DNA from: Treponema sp.
Lineage (GTDB): Bacteria; Spirochaetota; Spirochaetia; Treponematales; Breznakiellaceae
DNA: 32,264 nt
Assembly: GCA_031290475.1 (NCBI GenBank)
Contig: JAITNM010000112.1
Location: forward strand, 1-32,264
Direction: 5' to 3'
Under the pieces are notes generated by a model. The model did not search any database. It was given only the letters and a program-made list of their open reading frames with translations, and was not told the origin of the DNA. Positions 7,088 to 15,501 of the stretch are shown here, piece by piece. The position numbers and the translations under genes were made by a program. Within the stretch, counting starts at the first letter, position 1. The number at the start of each line of letters is the position of its first letter.

Positions 7088-8287
7088 ATGAATGAAGAAG
7101 CCCATTGTAAAACGTATCCTCAAGATGGATTTTCCCGGTCAACCCTGGCGGTCCACGGCGTCACCTTGTTTGACCCTGTTACCGGCGCTATCAGCACCCC
7201 TATTTACCAGAGTTCCACGTTCTGCCACCCCGGCCTCGGGAAATCCACGGGGTTTGACTATTCCAGGGAGGTCAACCCCACCCGGCAGGAGCTGGAAAAG
7301 ACCATTGCGCTTTTGGAAAAAGGGAAATACGGCTTGGCCTTTTCCAGCGGCATGGGGGCGATCTCGGCGGTCATCAAACTTTTCAAGCCCGGTTCCCACC
7401 TCATCATGTCCGAGGATCTCTACGGCGGCACCTATCGGCTCTTCAATGATTACTACGGCAAGTACGGCTACTCTTTCTCCTGGGTGGATACCAGCAGCTT
7501 TGCCAGCATCGAAAAGGCCCTGAAAAGTGAAACCGCGGGACTGTTCATAGAGACCCCTTCGAATCCTATGATGAAGGTTACCGGTATAAAGGGCTCTGCG
7601 GAATTCATCCACCGCCATGGGGGCCTCCTCGTTGTGGACAACACATTCCTCTCTCCCTGGTATCAGAACCCCCTGGAACTCGGCGCGGACCTGGTCGTCC
7701 ACAGCGGGACCAAGTACCTTTCGGGGCACAACGATACCCTCTCGGGCTTTATCGTCCTCTCGGATCCCGCTCTGGAAGCGGAACTGCGCACCATCCAGAA
7801 AAGTGAAGGCGCCTCCCTCTCGCCCTTCGATTCCTGGCTTACCCTGAGGGGGATCAAGACCCTGGGGATAAGGATGGAAAAACACAGCCTGAACGCCAAA
7901 AGGATCGCCTCCTGGCTCAGGGAACAGAGCCTGGTAGAAAAAGTGTTCTACCCGGGGTTCGAGGATCACCCCCAGTACAGGTTAAGCCGGGAACAGGCCA
8001 GGGGAGACGGGGGGATGGTGTCCTTTTACCTTAAACATGCTGAAGACGTGGCAGTATTACTGCGCAGTGTTTCCCTCATTCTCTTTGCCGAAAGTTTAGG
8101 CGGCGTGGAAACACTTATTACTTATCCCCTGGTGCAGACCCACTCGGCTATTCCGGAGGCCATGCGCCTTTCCGCAGGGGTAAACGACCGGCTCATAAGG
8201 CTGTCGGTGGGGATTGAAGATCCTGAAGATCTCATCGCCGATCTTTCTCAGGCGATTGAAACATGTAAAAAGGAGAGAAACAAATGA
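7088..8287 (+). CDS. Cystathionine gamma-synthase/lyase family PLP enzyme (second of two)
   Basis: This 399-residue paralogue of the preceding enzyme has the same fold marks: YSREVNPTR, LVVDNTFLSPWYQNP with Asp184, and the Schiff-base lysine in HSGTKYLSGHND (Lys209). C-terminal SLGGVETLITYP and RLSVGIEDPEDLIADL follow. Two such genes in tandem usually divide the labour, either a gamma-synthase with a beta-lyase (methionine synthesis) or a lyase with a partner for reverse transsulfuration. Which is which is not decidable here. AAAGGA at 7072-7077 lies ten bases before the ATG, directly on the edge of the upstream hairpin element. Its stop overlaps the start of the first Rrf2 regulator by four bases (ATGA, 8284-8287), so the regulator is translationally coupled to the enzyme. 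Confidence 0.9.
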   Translation: MNEEAHCKTYPQDGFSRSTLAVHGVTLFDPVTGAISTPIYQSSTFCHPGLGKSTGFDYSREVNPTRQELEKTIALLEKGKYGLAFSSGMGAISAVIKLFKPGSHLIMSEDLYGGTYRLFNDYYGKYGYSFSWVDTSSFASIEKALKSETAGLFIETPSNPMMKVTGIKGSAEFIHRHGGLLVVDNTFLSPWYQNPLELGADLVVHSGTKYLSGHNDTLSGFIVLSDPALEAELRTIQKSEGASLSPFDSWLTLRGIKTLGIRMEKHSLNAKRIASWLREQSLVEKVFYPGFEDHPQYRLSREQARGDGGMVSFYLKHAEDVAVLLRSVSLILFAESLGGVETLITYPLVQTHSAIPEAMRLSAGVNDRLIRLSVGIEDPEDLIADLSQAIETCKKERNK

Positions 8288-8715
8288 GAATCTCAACTAA
8301 AGGACGGTATTCCCTTGAAGCCCTTCTCTATATGGCCCTGCTTCCCGAACGGGAATATACCAGTACCCGTACCATTGCGGAACAAACAGGGATTTCCGAC
8401 GGTTATCTTGAACAGCTTTTTATCCCCCTGCGTAAGGCGGGGATTGTCCAGGGGATACGGGGCCCCCAGGGAGGATACCTCCCCGGCCGGGACTTCAGCG
8501 AGATTACCGTGGGAGACGTTCTGCGCACCGTGGAAGGCTCTCTGGAGCCTGTGGCCTGCGTCAAATCAGAGCCCTGTCCGCTCCAGGCGGACTGCATCAG
8601 CAAACATACCTGGGCGGAACTTTATCATGAAATTAACGATTGTGTTGACTCTATTACCCTGGAGGACCTGGTAGAAGCCTACCATGCCATGGACAAACAG
8701 GAGTACGCTATATGA
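8284..8715 (+). CDS. Rrf2-family regulator with IscR-type cysteine triad (probable [2Fe-2S] sensor)
   Basis: This is a 143-residue Rrf2 regulator. The N-terminal winged helix (MRISTKGRYSLEALLYMAL, then ISDGYLEQLFIPLRKAGIV, then the wing VQGIRGPQGGYL) binds DNA. Cys92, Cys98 and Cys104 have the C-x5-C-x5-C spacing of E. coli IscR and fall at the same residue numbers. A histidine is at 108, one position off the IscR His107 ligand. The protein therefore probably carries an Fe-S cluster and reports iron-sulfur, oxygen or nitric oxide status. It overlaps the upstream PLP enzyme and the downstream second Rrf2 gene by ATGA at both ends, so all are one transcript. The likely targets are this operon and nearby cysK, but no operator was proven. 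Confidence 0.9.
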   Translation: MRISTKGRYSLEALLYMALLPEREYTSTRTIAEQTGISDGYLEQLFIPLRKAGIVQGIRGPQGGYLPGRDFSEITVGDVLRTVEGSLEPVACVKSEPCPLQADCISKHTWAELYHEINDCVDSITLEDLVEAYHAMDKQEYAI

Positions 8716-9146
8716 AAATTTCAACCCGGGGGCGCTACGGCATCAGGCTGCTCATAGACCTGGCGGAGCACCCTTCGGAACCCCACATTGCCCTGGCCAA
8801 TGTAGCGGAACGGCAGTCAATTTCAGTACGGTACCTGGAACAGGTGGTTATCATCCTGCGCCGGGCCGGTTTTATCCGTTCGGTAAAAGGCGCGTCAGGG
8901 GGGTATGCCCTGGCCCGGCTGCCCCAGGACATTGTCATTGGGGATGTGCTCCGGGTCCTGGAGGGGGACATGCTCGTGGTAGATCCCCCCTTTCCCGGCG
9001 AAACGAAGTCGAAACTGCGAAGATGTATCCGTACCACGGTCTATGACCGGCTCAACGACCGCATTGCCCAGGTGATCGACCGGAAGACCCTTGCCTCCGT
9101 AATCGGCACCGTAGATCCCGACGAAAGCTATATGTACTTTATCTGA
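8712..9146 (+). CDS. Second Rrf2-family regulator lacking the Fe-S cysteine triad (CymR-like type)
   Basis: This is a 144-residue Rrf2 protein with the same winged-helix layout (MKISTRGRYGIRLLIDLAEH, SVRYLEQVVIILRRAGFI, SVKGASGGYAL). It lacks the three spaced cysteines of its neighbour: only Cys105 remains, at the place of IscR Cys104. It therefore probably does not hold a [2Fe-2S] cluster. In the Rrf2 family, cluster-free members include CymR, the cysteine-metabolism repressor of Bacillus that works in complex with CysK. Given the cystathionine enzymes before it and cysK about 0.7 kb away, a CymR-like role is plausible but inferred. ATGA overlap (8712-8715) couples it to the first Rrf2 gene. 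It ends 57 bases before the convergent hemerythrin gene. Confidence 0.88.
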   Translation: MKISTRGRYGIRLLIDLAEHPSEPHIALANVAERQSISVRYLEQVVIILRRAGFIRSVKGASGGYALARLPQDIVIGDVLRVLEGDMLVVDPPFPGETKSKLRRCIRTTVYDRLNDRIAQVIDRKTLASVIGTVDPDESYMYFI

Positions 9147-9175
9147 TACAAACGCAAGCTTGTTACAAACGCTAC

Positions 9176-9203
9176 TTAGTGTCTGTCCATAAAGTCGGTT
9201 ACT
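9176..9203 (-). repeat. Copy of the gene-3'-end element
   Basis: Read on the minus strand from the hemerythrin stop, AGTAACCGACTTTATGGACAG and then ACACTAA follow immediately. The segment matches 26 of 27 bases of the copy at 17237-17263. Just beyond, TACAAACGC occurs twice (9147-9155 and 9164-9172), 17 bases apart. Confidence 0.75.
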
Positions 9204-9668
9204 TTACTTAGGGGTGGCTACCTGGAACATGGCTTCGTCGAGCTGGCCTTTCGTGCGGAGATCTTCAAAGAAGTAGGAGAATTTTTTGTCCGATTTGGCA
9301 ATGTGGTTAAGAACCCATTGTTGCAGGAACTTGGCGAATTCGAAGGGAACGAGCTTCCCCCCTTCCTCAAAGCTCTTTACGTCATGCAGAACCTCGGCCA
9401 CAAATACCTCGTGTTCCTTTTTATGCTGTAAATATTCAGGGTACTTTAAACGGTCCATAATAATTTCTTCGGTTGTAAAATGGGTTTTGACGTATTTTAC
9501 CGCGCCCTGGATAACTCTCATAAAGTAAATTTCCGCTTCGTTCCCGCCTTTCTGACAGCCAATGGCAAGTTCATTGGCAATACGGATAAGCTCCTTATGC
9601 TGATCATCAATCAACTGAACTCCCACGGAATACGCGTTGTCCCATTTCACCACAATTTTTTCTGCCAT
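9204..9668 (-). CDS. Bacteriohemerythrin (non-haem di-iron O2-binding protein)
   Basis: This 154-residue single-domain hemerythrin has the full di-iron ligand set: His24 in DDQH, His63 and Glu67 in HFTTEE, His82 and His86 in HKKEH, and His122 with Asp127 in HIAKSD. WDNAYSVGV at the N-terminus and LKYPEYLQH are the usual family signatures. Such proteins bind O2 reversibly and are used by microaerophiles and anaerobes for oxygen sensing, storage or scavenging. There is no membrane segment or fused signalling domain, so it is soluble and cytoplasmic. The ATG has AGGT about 9 bases upstream. It is transcribed divergently from cysK, and the neighbouring Fe-S-type regulator supports a role in oxygen protection of sulfur or Fe-S metabolism. 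Confidence 0.93.
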   Translation of the reverse strand: MAEKIVVKWDNAYSVGVQLIDDQHKELIRIANELAIGCQKGGNEAEIYFMRVIQGAVKYVKTHFTTEEIIMDRLKYPEYLQHKKEHEVFVAEVLHDVKSFEEGGKLVPFEFAKFLQQWVLNHIAKSDKKFSYFFEDLRTKGQLDEAMFQVATPK

Positions 9669-9685
9669 ATATATTTAACCTCATC

Positions 9686-9709
9686 TGCATCCGAGCGTAA
9701 ATCAGCACT
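9686..9709 (-). repeat. Possible decayed relative of the cloverleaf-like element
   Basis: On the minus strand, AGTGCTGATT (9709-9700) is followed closely by CGGATGCA (9693-9686). The intact element at 6998 has AGCGCTGATT, then CGGATGCA with a hairpin between them. The copy here looks like a relative with the middle deleted, now lying in the hemerythrin leader. Confidence 0.3.
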
Positions 9710-9730
9710 TTTCTAATTTTCTTGGTATAG

Positions 9731-9759
9731 ATTATCGGATAGAACGAGAAAAATTACAA
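9731..9759 (-). promoter_or_regulatory. Probable promoter of the bacteriohemerythrin gene
   Basis: Minus strand TTGTAA (9759-9754), 17 bases, GATAAT (9736-9731). The expected start near 9724 gives a leader of about 55 bases. Confidence 0.45.
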
Positions 9760-9796
9760 GAAGTAAAATCATTCTCCAAATTTTAAGCCCGAAGGC

Positions 9797-9826
9797 TTGA
9801 CAATTCGATAACTTTTGGTATATAAT
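9797..9826 (+). promoter_or_regulatory. Near-consensus promoter of cysK
   Basis: TTGACA (9797-9802) and TATAAT (9821-9826) are both perfect hexamers, 18 bases apart, followed by a very AT-rich leader. A short inverted repeat AAGCCcgaaGGCTT (9785-9798) reaches into the -35 box and may be a regulator site. Confidence 0.7.
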
Positions 9827-9868
9827 TACTATATATATACTAGGAAATCATCATTCAGGAGGTATATG

Positions 9869-10789
9869 ATGGCAAGAGCGGAGAAAATTACGGATCTGAT
9901 AGGAAAGACCCCTATAGTAAAAATTAATAAACTCAACGAAGGGGGCGCGACGGTATATGTCAAGCTTGAATATTTTAACCCACTTCATAGTGTAAAAGAC
10001 CGGATAGCCCTGGCCCTTATCGAGACGGCGGAAAAAGACGGCCGGATCAAGGCGGGTACGGTACTTATCGAGCCTACCAGCGGCAATACCGGTATCGGCC
10101 TGGCCTTTGTGGCGGCGGTCAAAGGGTACCGGATCATCCTCACCATGCCGGAAACAATGTCCATTGAACGGCGGAAGCTCCTCAAAGCCCTGGGAGCGGA
10201 ACTGGAACTGACCGAAGGGGCCAAGGGCATGAAAGGCGCCATTGCCAAGGCTGAAGAACTGGCGGCTTCTATTCCCAATTCCTTTATCCCCCAGCAGTTC
10301 AACAACCCGGCAAATCCCTCAATCCATGAAACAACCACAGGACCGGAAATTTGGAAGGATACCAAGGGCGAAATTGATATCCTCATCGGCGGGGTTGGCA
10401 CCGGCGGCACCGTGACCGGCGCAGGCAAGTACCTCAAGTCCAAAAAGTCCTCGGTAAAGGTTGTCGCCGTGGAGCCCTCGGCGTCGCCGGTGCTTTCAGG
10501 CGGCCAGAGCGGGCCCCACAAGATTCAGGGAATCGGCGCGGGCTTTGTGCCCCAGGTGTACGACAAGAACCTTGTGGACGAAATCTACCAGACCGATGAT
10601 GTAAAAGCCGGAAACGCCGCCCGCGCCCTGGCTAAGAAGGAAGGCATCCTGGTGGGGATTTCCTCAGGAGCGGCCCTGGAAGCGGCCCTGACCATTTCCA
10701 AACGGCCCGAGAACAAGGGCAAGACCATCGTGGCCGTCCTTCCGGATACCGGGGAACGTTACCTTTCAACCTGGCTCTGGGAAGAGTAA
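9869..10789 (+). CDS. cysK: Cysteine synthase (O-acetylserine sulfhydrylase)
   Basis: This is a 306-residue PLP enzyme that makes cysteine from O-acetylserine and sulfide. Lys43 in NPLHSVKDR is the Schiff-base lysine, [12 protein letters not shown] is the substrate loop, [17 protein letters not shown] holds the PLP phosphate, and [11 protein letters not shown] with [13 protein letters not shown] closes the fold. The length and order match CysK. The start is placed at the second of two adjacent ATGs (9869), six bases after AGGAGG; a longer frame starting at 9815 lies before the predicted transcription start. It has its own near-consensus promoter and no operon partner. In some bacteria CysK also acts as partner of the Rrf2 repressor CymR, which fits the two Rrf2 genes nearby. 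Cystathionine beta-synthase activity is the main alternative. Confidence 0.93.
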   Translation: MARAEKITDLIGKTPIVKINKLNEGGATVYVKLEYFNPLHSVKDRIALALIETAEKDGRIKAGTVLIEPTSGNTGIGLAFVAAVKGYRIILTMPETMSIERRKLLKALGAELELTEGAKGMKGAIAKAEELAASIPNSFIPQQFNNPANPSIHETTTGPEIWKDTKGEIDILIGGVGTGGTVTGAGKYLKSKKSSVKVVAVEPSASPVLSGGQSGPHKIQGIGAGFVPQVYDKNLVDEIYQTDDVKAGNAARALAKKEGILVGISSGAALEAALTISKRPENKGKTIVAVLPDTGERYLSTWLWEE

Positions 10790-10853
10790 AACTGCTCAGT
10801 TAAGCGCGAAGTGATTCGTTGCGAAGGGAGAAGTTATACTCTATTTGAATTTA

Positions 10854-10890
10854 AGGACCCGTGCGCGAATCTTATCCGCGCCGGGTTCCT
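10854..10890 (-). terminator. Hairpin terminator of the Gld-like ABC operon
   Basis: Just past the minus-strand stop at 10894, an imperfect stem of about 13 bp forms between AGGAACCCGGCGCG and CGCGCACGGGTCCT, with a short AT loop. The T-rich tail (TTAAATT) is weak. It lies between convergent genes and may also serve cysK. Confidence 0.4.
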
Positions 10891-10893
10891 GCC

Positions 10894-12342
10894 CTACCAA
10901 TCAACAGTAAAATTATCTCCCCGGGACAAAGCCTCTATGGCGTTGGTTACCACCGTAATATAACGCCGTAACATCGCAAATTCGATAATGCCCTTTACCT
11001 CCACGTTAAGCTTTCTTGAACCGCCGTCATAGAGCCGCATAACATCAGGGGCTTTTTGGCTGTCCCGGTAATTAAATGTTAATTCCAAAAGCATTTCCGT
11101 CTTCGGTACCGGCTGAGGGAGAAGCAGGCCGTCGTTGGAAGCGCTGATAAGCATGGTATAGAATTTACGAAACGATTCAATAGATAATGGATTTCCATTC
11201 AGGGAAACCGCAAGCTCCCGGTTCGTCTCCCCTGAAACAAGAAAGGTGTAGACATTCTGTCCAAGCCGCAATTTTATAGACGCTAAATCGGTGATAAAGG
11301 GCGTTAAAAACCAACGCATTACGAGCCGTTCATAACTGGTTTCCACAAACGCCTCATTCTCAATTCGGTGTACTACCCGTTGATCATCCCGCTGTAACAG
11401 GTATCCCCCCTCATGCCGGACTGCCTTTAGGATAATATGTTGAATATCCGCCTCGGCGTTCCTTTTAAAATCATATTCGGCCATGGCATAGGGCGCGTTA
11501 AACCCCAAAGTCTCTAACTCCTCATCGCTGCAATTATATGCAAAGACTTCCTTGTTAAGGAGCCCTGAAAGGGAGCCAAAAACCGCGATACATTCCTTCT
11601 GATCAATTTCATGCAGCGCCGGTTTCAGTACTAAATGGGTGGCAACGCCAAAACTTGCCGCCTCTCGCATACGGTCAGCATCATCACTTTGTACTTCCTC
11701 AATAACAATGCGCCGGGGGAAAGCGCCGCCGCTCAGGATCAGGTTTTTTACCGCCCTCAGGGGGGACTGAAATCCTATAAACGGTACAATTTCAAAATTG
11801 ATAAACCTGGTAACAGGCATTAAAAATCTTACCACCCGGCTATTATTCATCAAATATACATCATTTTTACCTTTTATTAAAAAATACTTTCCCCGGGAAA
11901 TTTTTTCTTCATCCCCTATGCAGAGCCCGAGGTATCCGCCGTCTTTATAGCTTATCGTCACCTCAGCCTGGGGCTTATCCAATCCATACTTGTCAAGATA
12001 CGCATCGTTTTCAGAAACCACCGACTCGTATTCCACCCTTGCGGATTCATCCAGCAGCATATCCAGATATTCGCCGTTAACCAAATCCATGGGAAGATCC
12101 GCGATTATAAAAGAACCATCCTCCTGCCATACTGAATATTCGCCGTATTGATTTTTTATATGTATTTCCTGTATTTCATTTATCTCATAAGAAGAAAGCA
12201 TGCCATTTTCCGGCAAAGCGCCGCTGTCCTTTTTTACTAATACCAGAGGCAGTATTAATAAGGCGCAGGTCATTATCAAAAGCAGACCAAGCAGTATCAA
12301 AAGGGGCCGGGTTTTTTTCACGAACGGCTTCTCCGCAGCCAT
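10894..12342 (-). CDS. DUF4340-family membrane-anchored protein of a Gld-like ABC module
   Basis: This is a 482-residue protein with one N-terminal transmembrane segment (about residues 12-36) and a large soluble domain expected outside the inner membrane. The repeating pattern of short beta-rich units (VTISYKDGGYLGLCIG, GKYFLIKGKNDVYLM, then a second set near LRLGQNVYTFLVSG) is that of DUF4340 proteins. These are regularly found beside GldG-like proteins and ABC-2 transporters. The molecular function of the family is unknown. Its start lies 25 bases inside the upstream GldG-like gene, so the two are translated together. It is the last gene of the four-gene module and is followed by a hairpin. 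Confidence 0.82.
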   Translation of the reverse strand: MAAEKPFVKKTRPLLILLGLLLIMTCALLILPLVLVKKDSGALPENGMLSSYEINEIQEIHIKNQYGEYSVWQEDGSFIIADLPMDLVNGEYLDMLLDESARVEYESVVSENDAYLDKYGLDKPQAEVTISYKDGGYLGLCIGDEEKISRGKYFLIKGKNDVYLMNNSRVVRFLMPVTRFINFEIVPFIGFQSPLRAVKNLILSGGAFPRRIVIEEVQSDDADRMREAASFGVATHLVLKPALHEIDQKECIAVFGSLSGLLNKEVFAYNCSDEELETLGFNAPYAMAEYDFKRNAEADIQHIILKAVRHEGGYLLQRDDQRVVHRIENEAFVETSYERLVMRWFLTPFITDLASIKLRLGQNVYTFLVSGETNRELAVSLNGNPLSIESFRKFYTMLISASNDGLLLPQPVPKTEMLLELTFNYRDSQKAPDVMRLYDGGSRKLNVEVKGIIEFAMLRRYITVVTNAIEALSRGDNFTVDW

Positions 12343-13811
12343 ATAATAATCCCGGCAAGCAGTATTAGTACGGGAATGATGATGATTAAAAGAGCGCCCA
12401 GCATATTGACAACGGTACGGGAAAGCATAAAACCCGAGCCTCCAAAACTTTTCGGCTGGAATACTATAGTATCCTCCCGCCCGGCAAGGGAGTTCAGTAA
12501 ATTTAAAAGATATTCGGCGTTGCTGAATACGGGATTATTCACCGCATAACCGTCCAGCATACCTGCGGAGCCGGAAACCAGAATATGGGACGCCTTTTCC
12601 ACCCTGGCGGTTTGTCTTGACAGCACCGAATAGCTGCAGAGCACCAGCGCCGGGATGGGACCGCGCCGTACCGCGTCATCGGCAGTAAAAGTATCCGGCG
12701 CGTTGGAAGGGCGGACCCCGGCGGATGCGGCAAATTCCAGCAATACCTTTGCCGAATAATTGTTCCGGTATTCGTACACCCTGCGCAGGGGCCGGCTTAT
12801 GGGAGCCAGTACGGGCTTTTCGATGTCTCGCAGCTTTCCCGAGTAAGTATCTTCGGAATAATCGGCCGTCGCGTAAAAGGGATGATAATTATATACCCGC
12901 TTGTCATTGGTTTCAAAAACGGCGCCATCCTCGATCATGACGCCCCATTCCTGAAGGAACCCCCCAAGATTGGGGAGATCCGGCTGTTCCGCGTCGGCGC
13001 AGTAAAGGAGAATCTTTCCGTATTGGCCGCCGTTTATCAAAAAATTATCCAGCTTTCCGAGCTCTTCATCGCTAAAATCATACCTGGGCCCTACAATAAA
13101 CAGGATATCAAATGCGGAATCGATCTCGCCGGTAATAAAATTACCCGAAGAAAGAGTATAATTATTATTTCCAAGAAGATCCGTAAAATCGGTCATAGTA
13201 TATTCCCCGTGACCGGAACTCACCAGTACCGGAACAGGCCTGTCGCTTGACACGGTCAATATGGCGGTATATATCGCTTCCTCCGCTTTTGACGAAGCGA
13301 TGGAAATATCTCCCGATGCACCTGCCGCATAATTAAAAAGTTCCTCTGTTTTTACCAGGGAACTTTTTCCTCCCCTTGATACCAGGATATCCCCGTGCTT
13401 CATGATTAAGCCGGGATAGGATGAGGCGAAGGTAGGATCCTTAACATAATCCACATACACCACCTGTATGGCTTCGCTGTTTTTTCCGTATTGCCGTATT
13501 ACCTCATTTGCCTGGGCATTGTAGATCGATGTATTAACAAATATTTCCTCTTTTGCCAATACGTAAATGGTTATCTTATTTTCCAAAGTCCTGATATTGT
13601 TGATCGTCTGCGGGGAAAGTTCAAACAGTCTTGTCCGGGTTAAATCAAAACTCAACAGCGGAAAATTAGCCGTCAAGACAGTCAGGATGAGGTTAAGTAC
13701 AAAGAGCAGCGCCGCTACGGTCAGGATAGTGGCAAAATAAACGCTCCGTTTACCCAGCTTATGTCCCTGAAATCTATTTTTCCTATTAGAGTTGTCCGTT
13801 TTGAGTTTCAT
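12318..13811 (-). CDS. GldG-like auxiliary protein of an ABC-2 transporter (ABC-type uncharacterised transport family)
   Basis: This is a 497-residue protein with a transmembrane helix near residues 24-46 and a second at the extreme C-terminus (about 467-491, followed by RRSRS). The large domain between them is probably periplasmic. LFELSPQTINNIRTLENKITIYVL, VLVSSGHGEYTM and the FLINGGQYGKILLY region match GldG/ABC_transp_aux proteins, which work with a GldA ATPase and GldF permease. ATG 13811 is preferred over a TTG 18 bases upstream, because the TTG lies inside the preceding permease gene and the ATG follows AAGGG. The family was named for gliding motility in Bacteroidetes but is widespread in non-gliding bacteria, where the cargo is unknown. 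Confidence 0.85.
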   Translation of the reverse strand: MKLKTDNSNRKNRFQGHKLGKRSVYFATILTVAALLFVLNLILTVLTANFPLLSFDLTRTRLFELSPQTINNIRTLENKITIYVLAKEEIFVNTSIYNAQANEVIRQYGKNSEAIQVVYVDYVKDPTFASSYPGLIMKHGDILVSRGGKSSLVKTEELFNYAAGASGDISIASSKAEEAIYTAILTVSSDRPVPVLVSSGHGEYTMTDFTDLLGNNNYTLSSGNFITGEIDSAFDILFIVGPRYDFSDEELGKLDNFLINGGQYGKILLYCADAEQPDLPNLGGFLQEWGVMIEDGAVFETNDKRVYNYHPFYATADYSEDTYSGKLRDIEKPVLAPISRPLRRVYEYRNNYSAKVLLEFAASAGVRPSNAPDTFTADDAVRRGPIPALVLCSYSVLSRQTARVEKASHILVSGSAGMLDGYAVNNPVFSNAEYLLNLLNSLAGREDTIVFQPKSFGGSGFMLSRTVVNMLGALLIIIIPVLILLAGIIIWLRRSRS

Positions 13812-13819
13812 TGCCGCCC

Positions 13820-14524
13820 TTATCCCCAACGTCGTTTTTCAAACTGCCCGGTGGTTAGAAAAATAAAAAAAACGCTGATGCTTATAAAAAACAAAAGATT
13901 GTCAACGCTGAAAATACCCAGGGTAAAGGGCTGGTACCGGATCCGGAAAGACATCCCATGAAGGAGAGCGGCGATAAAATTACCGGAAAAAATAGAAGCG
14001 ATACTGTCAAGGAGCATCATCAAAAAACCCGCGGAATATCCGCCTATAGCCGCGATAATCTGGTTTTCTGTTAACACGGAAATAAATATACCGATAGCAA
14101 TAAGAGAAGCCCCCAGCAAAAAGAGGCCTGCAAAGTGGCCTATGATTACCGGCCATTCGGGACTTCCGAAAACTTCCGCGATGATCGAAACTACCAGGGC
14201 CCCGCTCATTGCGATAAGGTACACGCATAAGGCCGCGGTATATTTCCCCAGAATCACCTGGGAACTCCGTACCGGCGCCATAAGCAGGATCTGATCGGTT
14301 TTCATTTTGCGATCTTCGCTCATGAGGCGCATGGTAAGTATTGGCGCCAGAAAGAGGGTAACCGTAAAAAGGATATCGAAGAGAGAACGCATATCGGCGG
14401 AATTTCCATAAAGGTTATAATTAAAAAAGAAAAAACCGGTAAACAAATAATAGGCCGCTATAAATACATATCCAAGGGGGGAATAAAAATAGGCCTTAAT
14501 TTCCCGCTTCCATATTGATATCAT
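13820..14524 (-). CDS. ABC-2 type permease (GldF-like)
   Basis: This is a 234-residue integral membrane protein with about six predicted transmembrane helices. It begins MISIWKREIKAYFYSPLGYV, the usual start of GldF/NosY-type permeases, whose N-terminal helix lies on the membrane surface before the first span. LTMRLMSEDRKMKTDQILL is the conserved coupling segment between helices 2 and 3. Its ATG overlaps the stop of the ATPase gene by four bases (14521-14524), so ATPase and permease are made together. With the GldG-like and DUF4340 proteins it would form an inner-membrane exporter or envelope machine. The substrate is unknown. Confidence 0.88.
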   Translation of the reverse strand: MISIWKREIKAYFYSPLGYVFIAAYYLFTGFFFFNYNLYGNSADMRSLFDILFTVTLFLAPILTMRLMSEDRKMKTDQILLMAPVRSSQVILGKYTAALCVYLIAMSGALVVSIIAEVFGSPEWPVIIGHFAGLFLLGASLIAIGIFISVLTENQIIAAIGGYSAGFLMMLLDSIASIFSGNFIAALLHGMSFRIRYQPFTLGIFSVDNLLFFISISVFFIFLTTGQFEKRRWG

Positions 14525-15468
14525 AGTTCACTCTCCCGGTCGGCATTTATCAATTCGATAAACACATTTTCCAGAGAGACATCCTCCTGTTTGGTGTTTA
14601 AAAGAAGGAAGCCTCCGGATGATAAAGCTGCGGAAACGCTTTTGCGGATATCTCTTTCTTTCCGTCCCGATATATGATATTCATACACATTCTCGCTTTC
14701 CATTTCCAGCTGTTTTACTTCTTCCACGTCATTCACAGCGGAAAGGGTTTGCAAAACTTTTTCCGCTTCCCCTTCAACCACCGCGATATAGCTGGAATAA
14801 TTCCGCATCGTCCTGAGCAGGTTCAGCGGACTGTCATCGGCGGCAATATCGCCCTTGTTCAATACTATCACCCGGTTACACACCGCCTGTATTTCCGACA
14901 GGATATGGGACGAAAGGATAACCGTATGATCCCTGCCGAAGCTTTTGATCAGATTCCGAATCTCCAGGATCTGCGCCGGGTCAAGGCCCACCGTGGGCTC
15001 ATCAAGGATGAGTATCCCGGGATTCCCGACCAGGGCCGCGGCCAGTCCCACCCGCTGCCGGTAACCCTTGGACAAATTCTTGATGAGCCTCCGGTACACC
15101 CCGTCAATACCGGTTTTCCCGCTTATCTCTTCCAGATGGGGGAGGCGCCGCTGTTTCGCCTTTTTCAGCTCGTATACAAAGCTTAGGTATTCACAAACCT
15201 TCATGTCCGCATAGAGGGGCGGAATTTCCGGAAGGTACCCGATATTCCCCTTGGCCTTTTCCGGTTCCTCTTCAATATCGATCCCGTCAATCAATACCTG
15301 CCCCCCGGTACTTGAGAGACAGCCCGCCATAATGTTCATGGTGGTTGATTTTCCCGCACCGTTAAGTCCCAATAAACCGATCACCTGCCCTGCTTCTACG
15401 GAAAAACTGATATTGTTTACAGCCTTCCGCAGCCCGTAATACTTGGTAAGATGGGAGACGGTTATCAT
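14521..15468 (-). CDS. ABC transporter ATP-binding protein (GldA-like)
   Basis: This 315-residue ATPase has Walker A GLNGAGKST (residues 34-42), a Q-loop near LPEIPPLYADMKV, signature LSKGYRQRVGLAAAL (from 132), Walker B ILILDEPTVGLDP (from 152) and the H-loop in HTVILSSH. A C-terminal domain of about 90 residues follows, as in GldA/NatA-type ATPases. It energises the ABC-2 permease encoded next. TAAGGA lies about ten bases before the ATG. Only 33 bases separate it from the deoC stop, and no promoter is visible in that gap, so the module may be read through from the sugar operon. That would tie a Gld-like machine to carbohydrate-dependent expression. Confidence 0.93.
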   Translation of the reverse strand: MITVSHLTKYYGLRKAVNNISFSVEAGQVIGLLGLNGAGKSTTMNIMAGCLSSTGGQVLIDGIDIEEEPEKAKGNIGYLPEIPPLYADMKVCEYLSFVYELKKAKQRRLPHLEEISGKTGIDGVYRRLIKNLSKGYRQRVGLAAALVGNPGILILDEPTVGLDPAQILEIRNLIKSFGRDHTVILSSHILSEIQAVCNRVIVLNKGDIAADDSPLNLLRTMRNYSSYIAVVEGEAEKVLQTLSAVNDVEEVKQLEMESENVYEYHISGRKERDIRKSVSAALSSGGFLLLNTKQEDVSLENVFIELINADRESEL

Positions 15469-15501
15469 AACAACAATTCCTTAGGGGGTATTGATACTGC
15501 T

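Noticed and set aside
9827-9842. AT-rich run after the cysK -10 box as an operator
   Set aside because: It has a TATATATA core but the flanks are direct (ACTA...ACTA), not inverted, so no dyad supports a binding site.
9815-9868. Extended start for cysK adding 18 residues
   Set aside because: The extension overlaps the -10 box of a near-consensus promoter, while AGGAGG stands correctly before ATG 9869.
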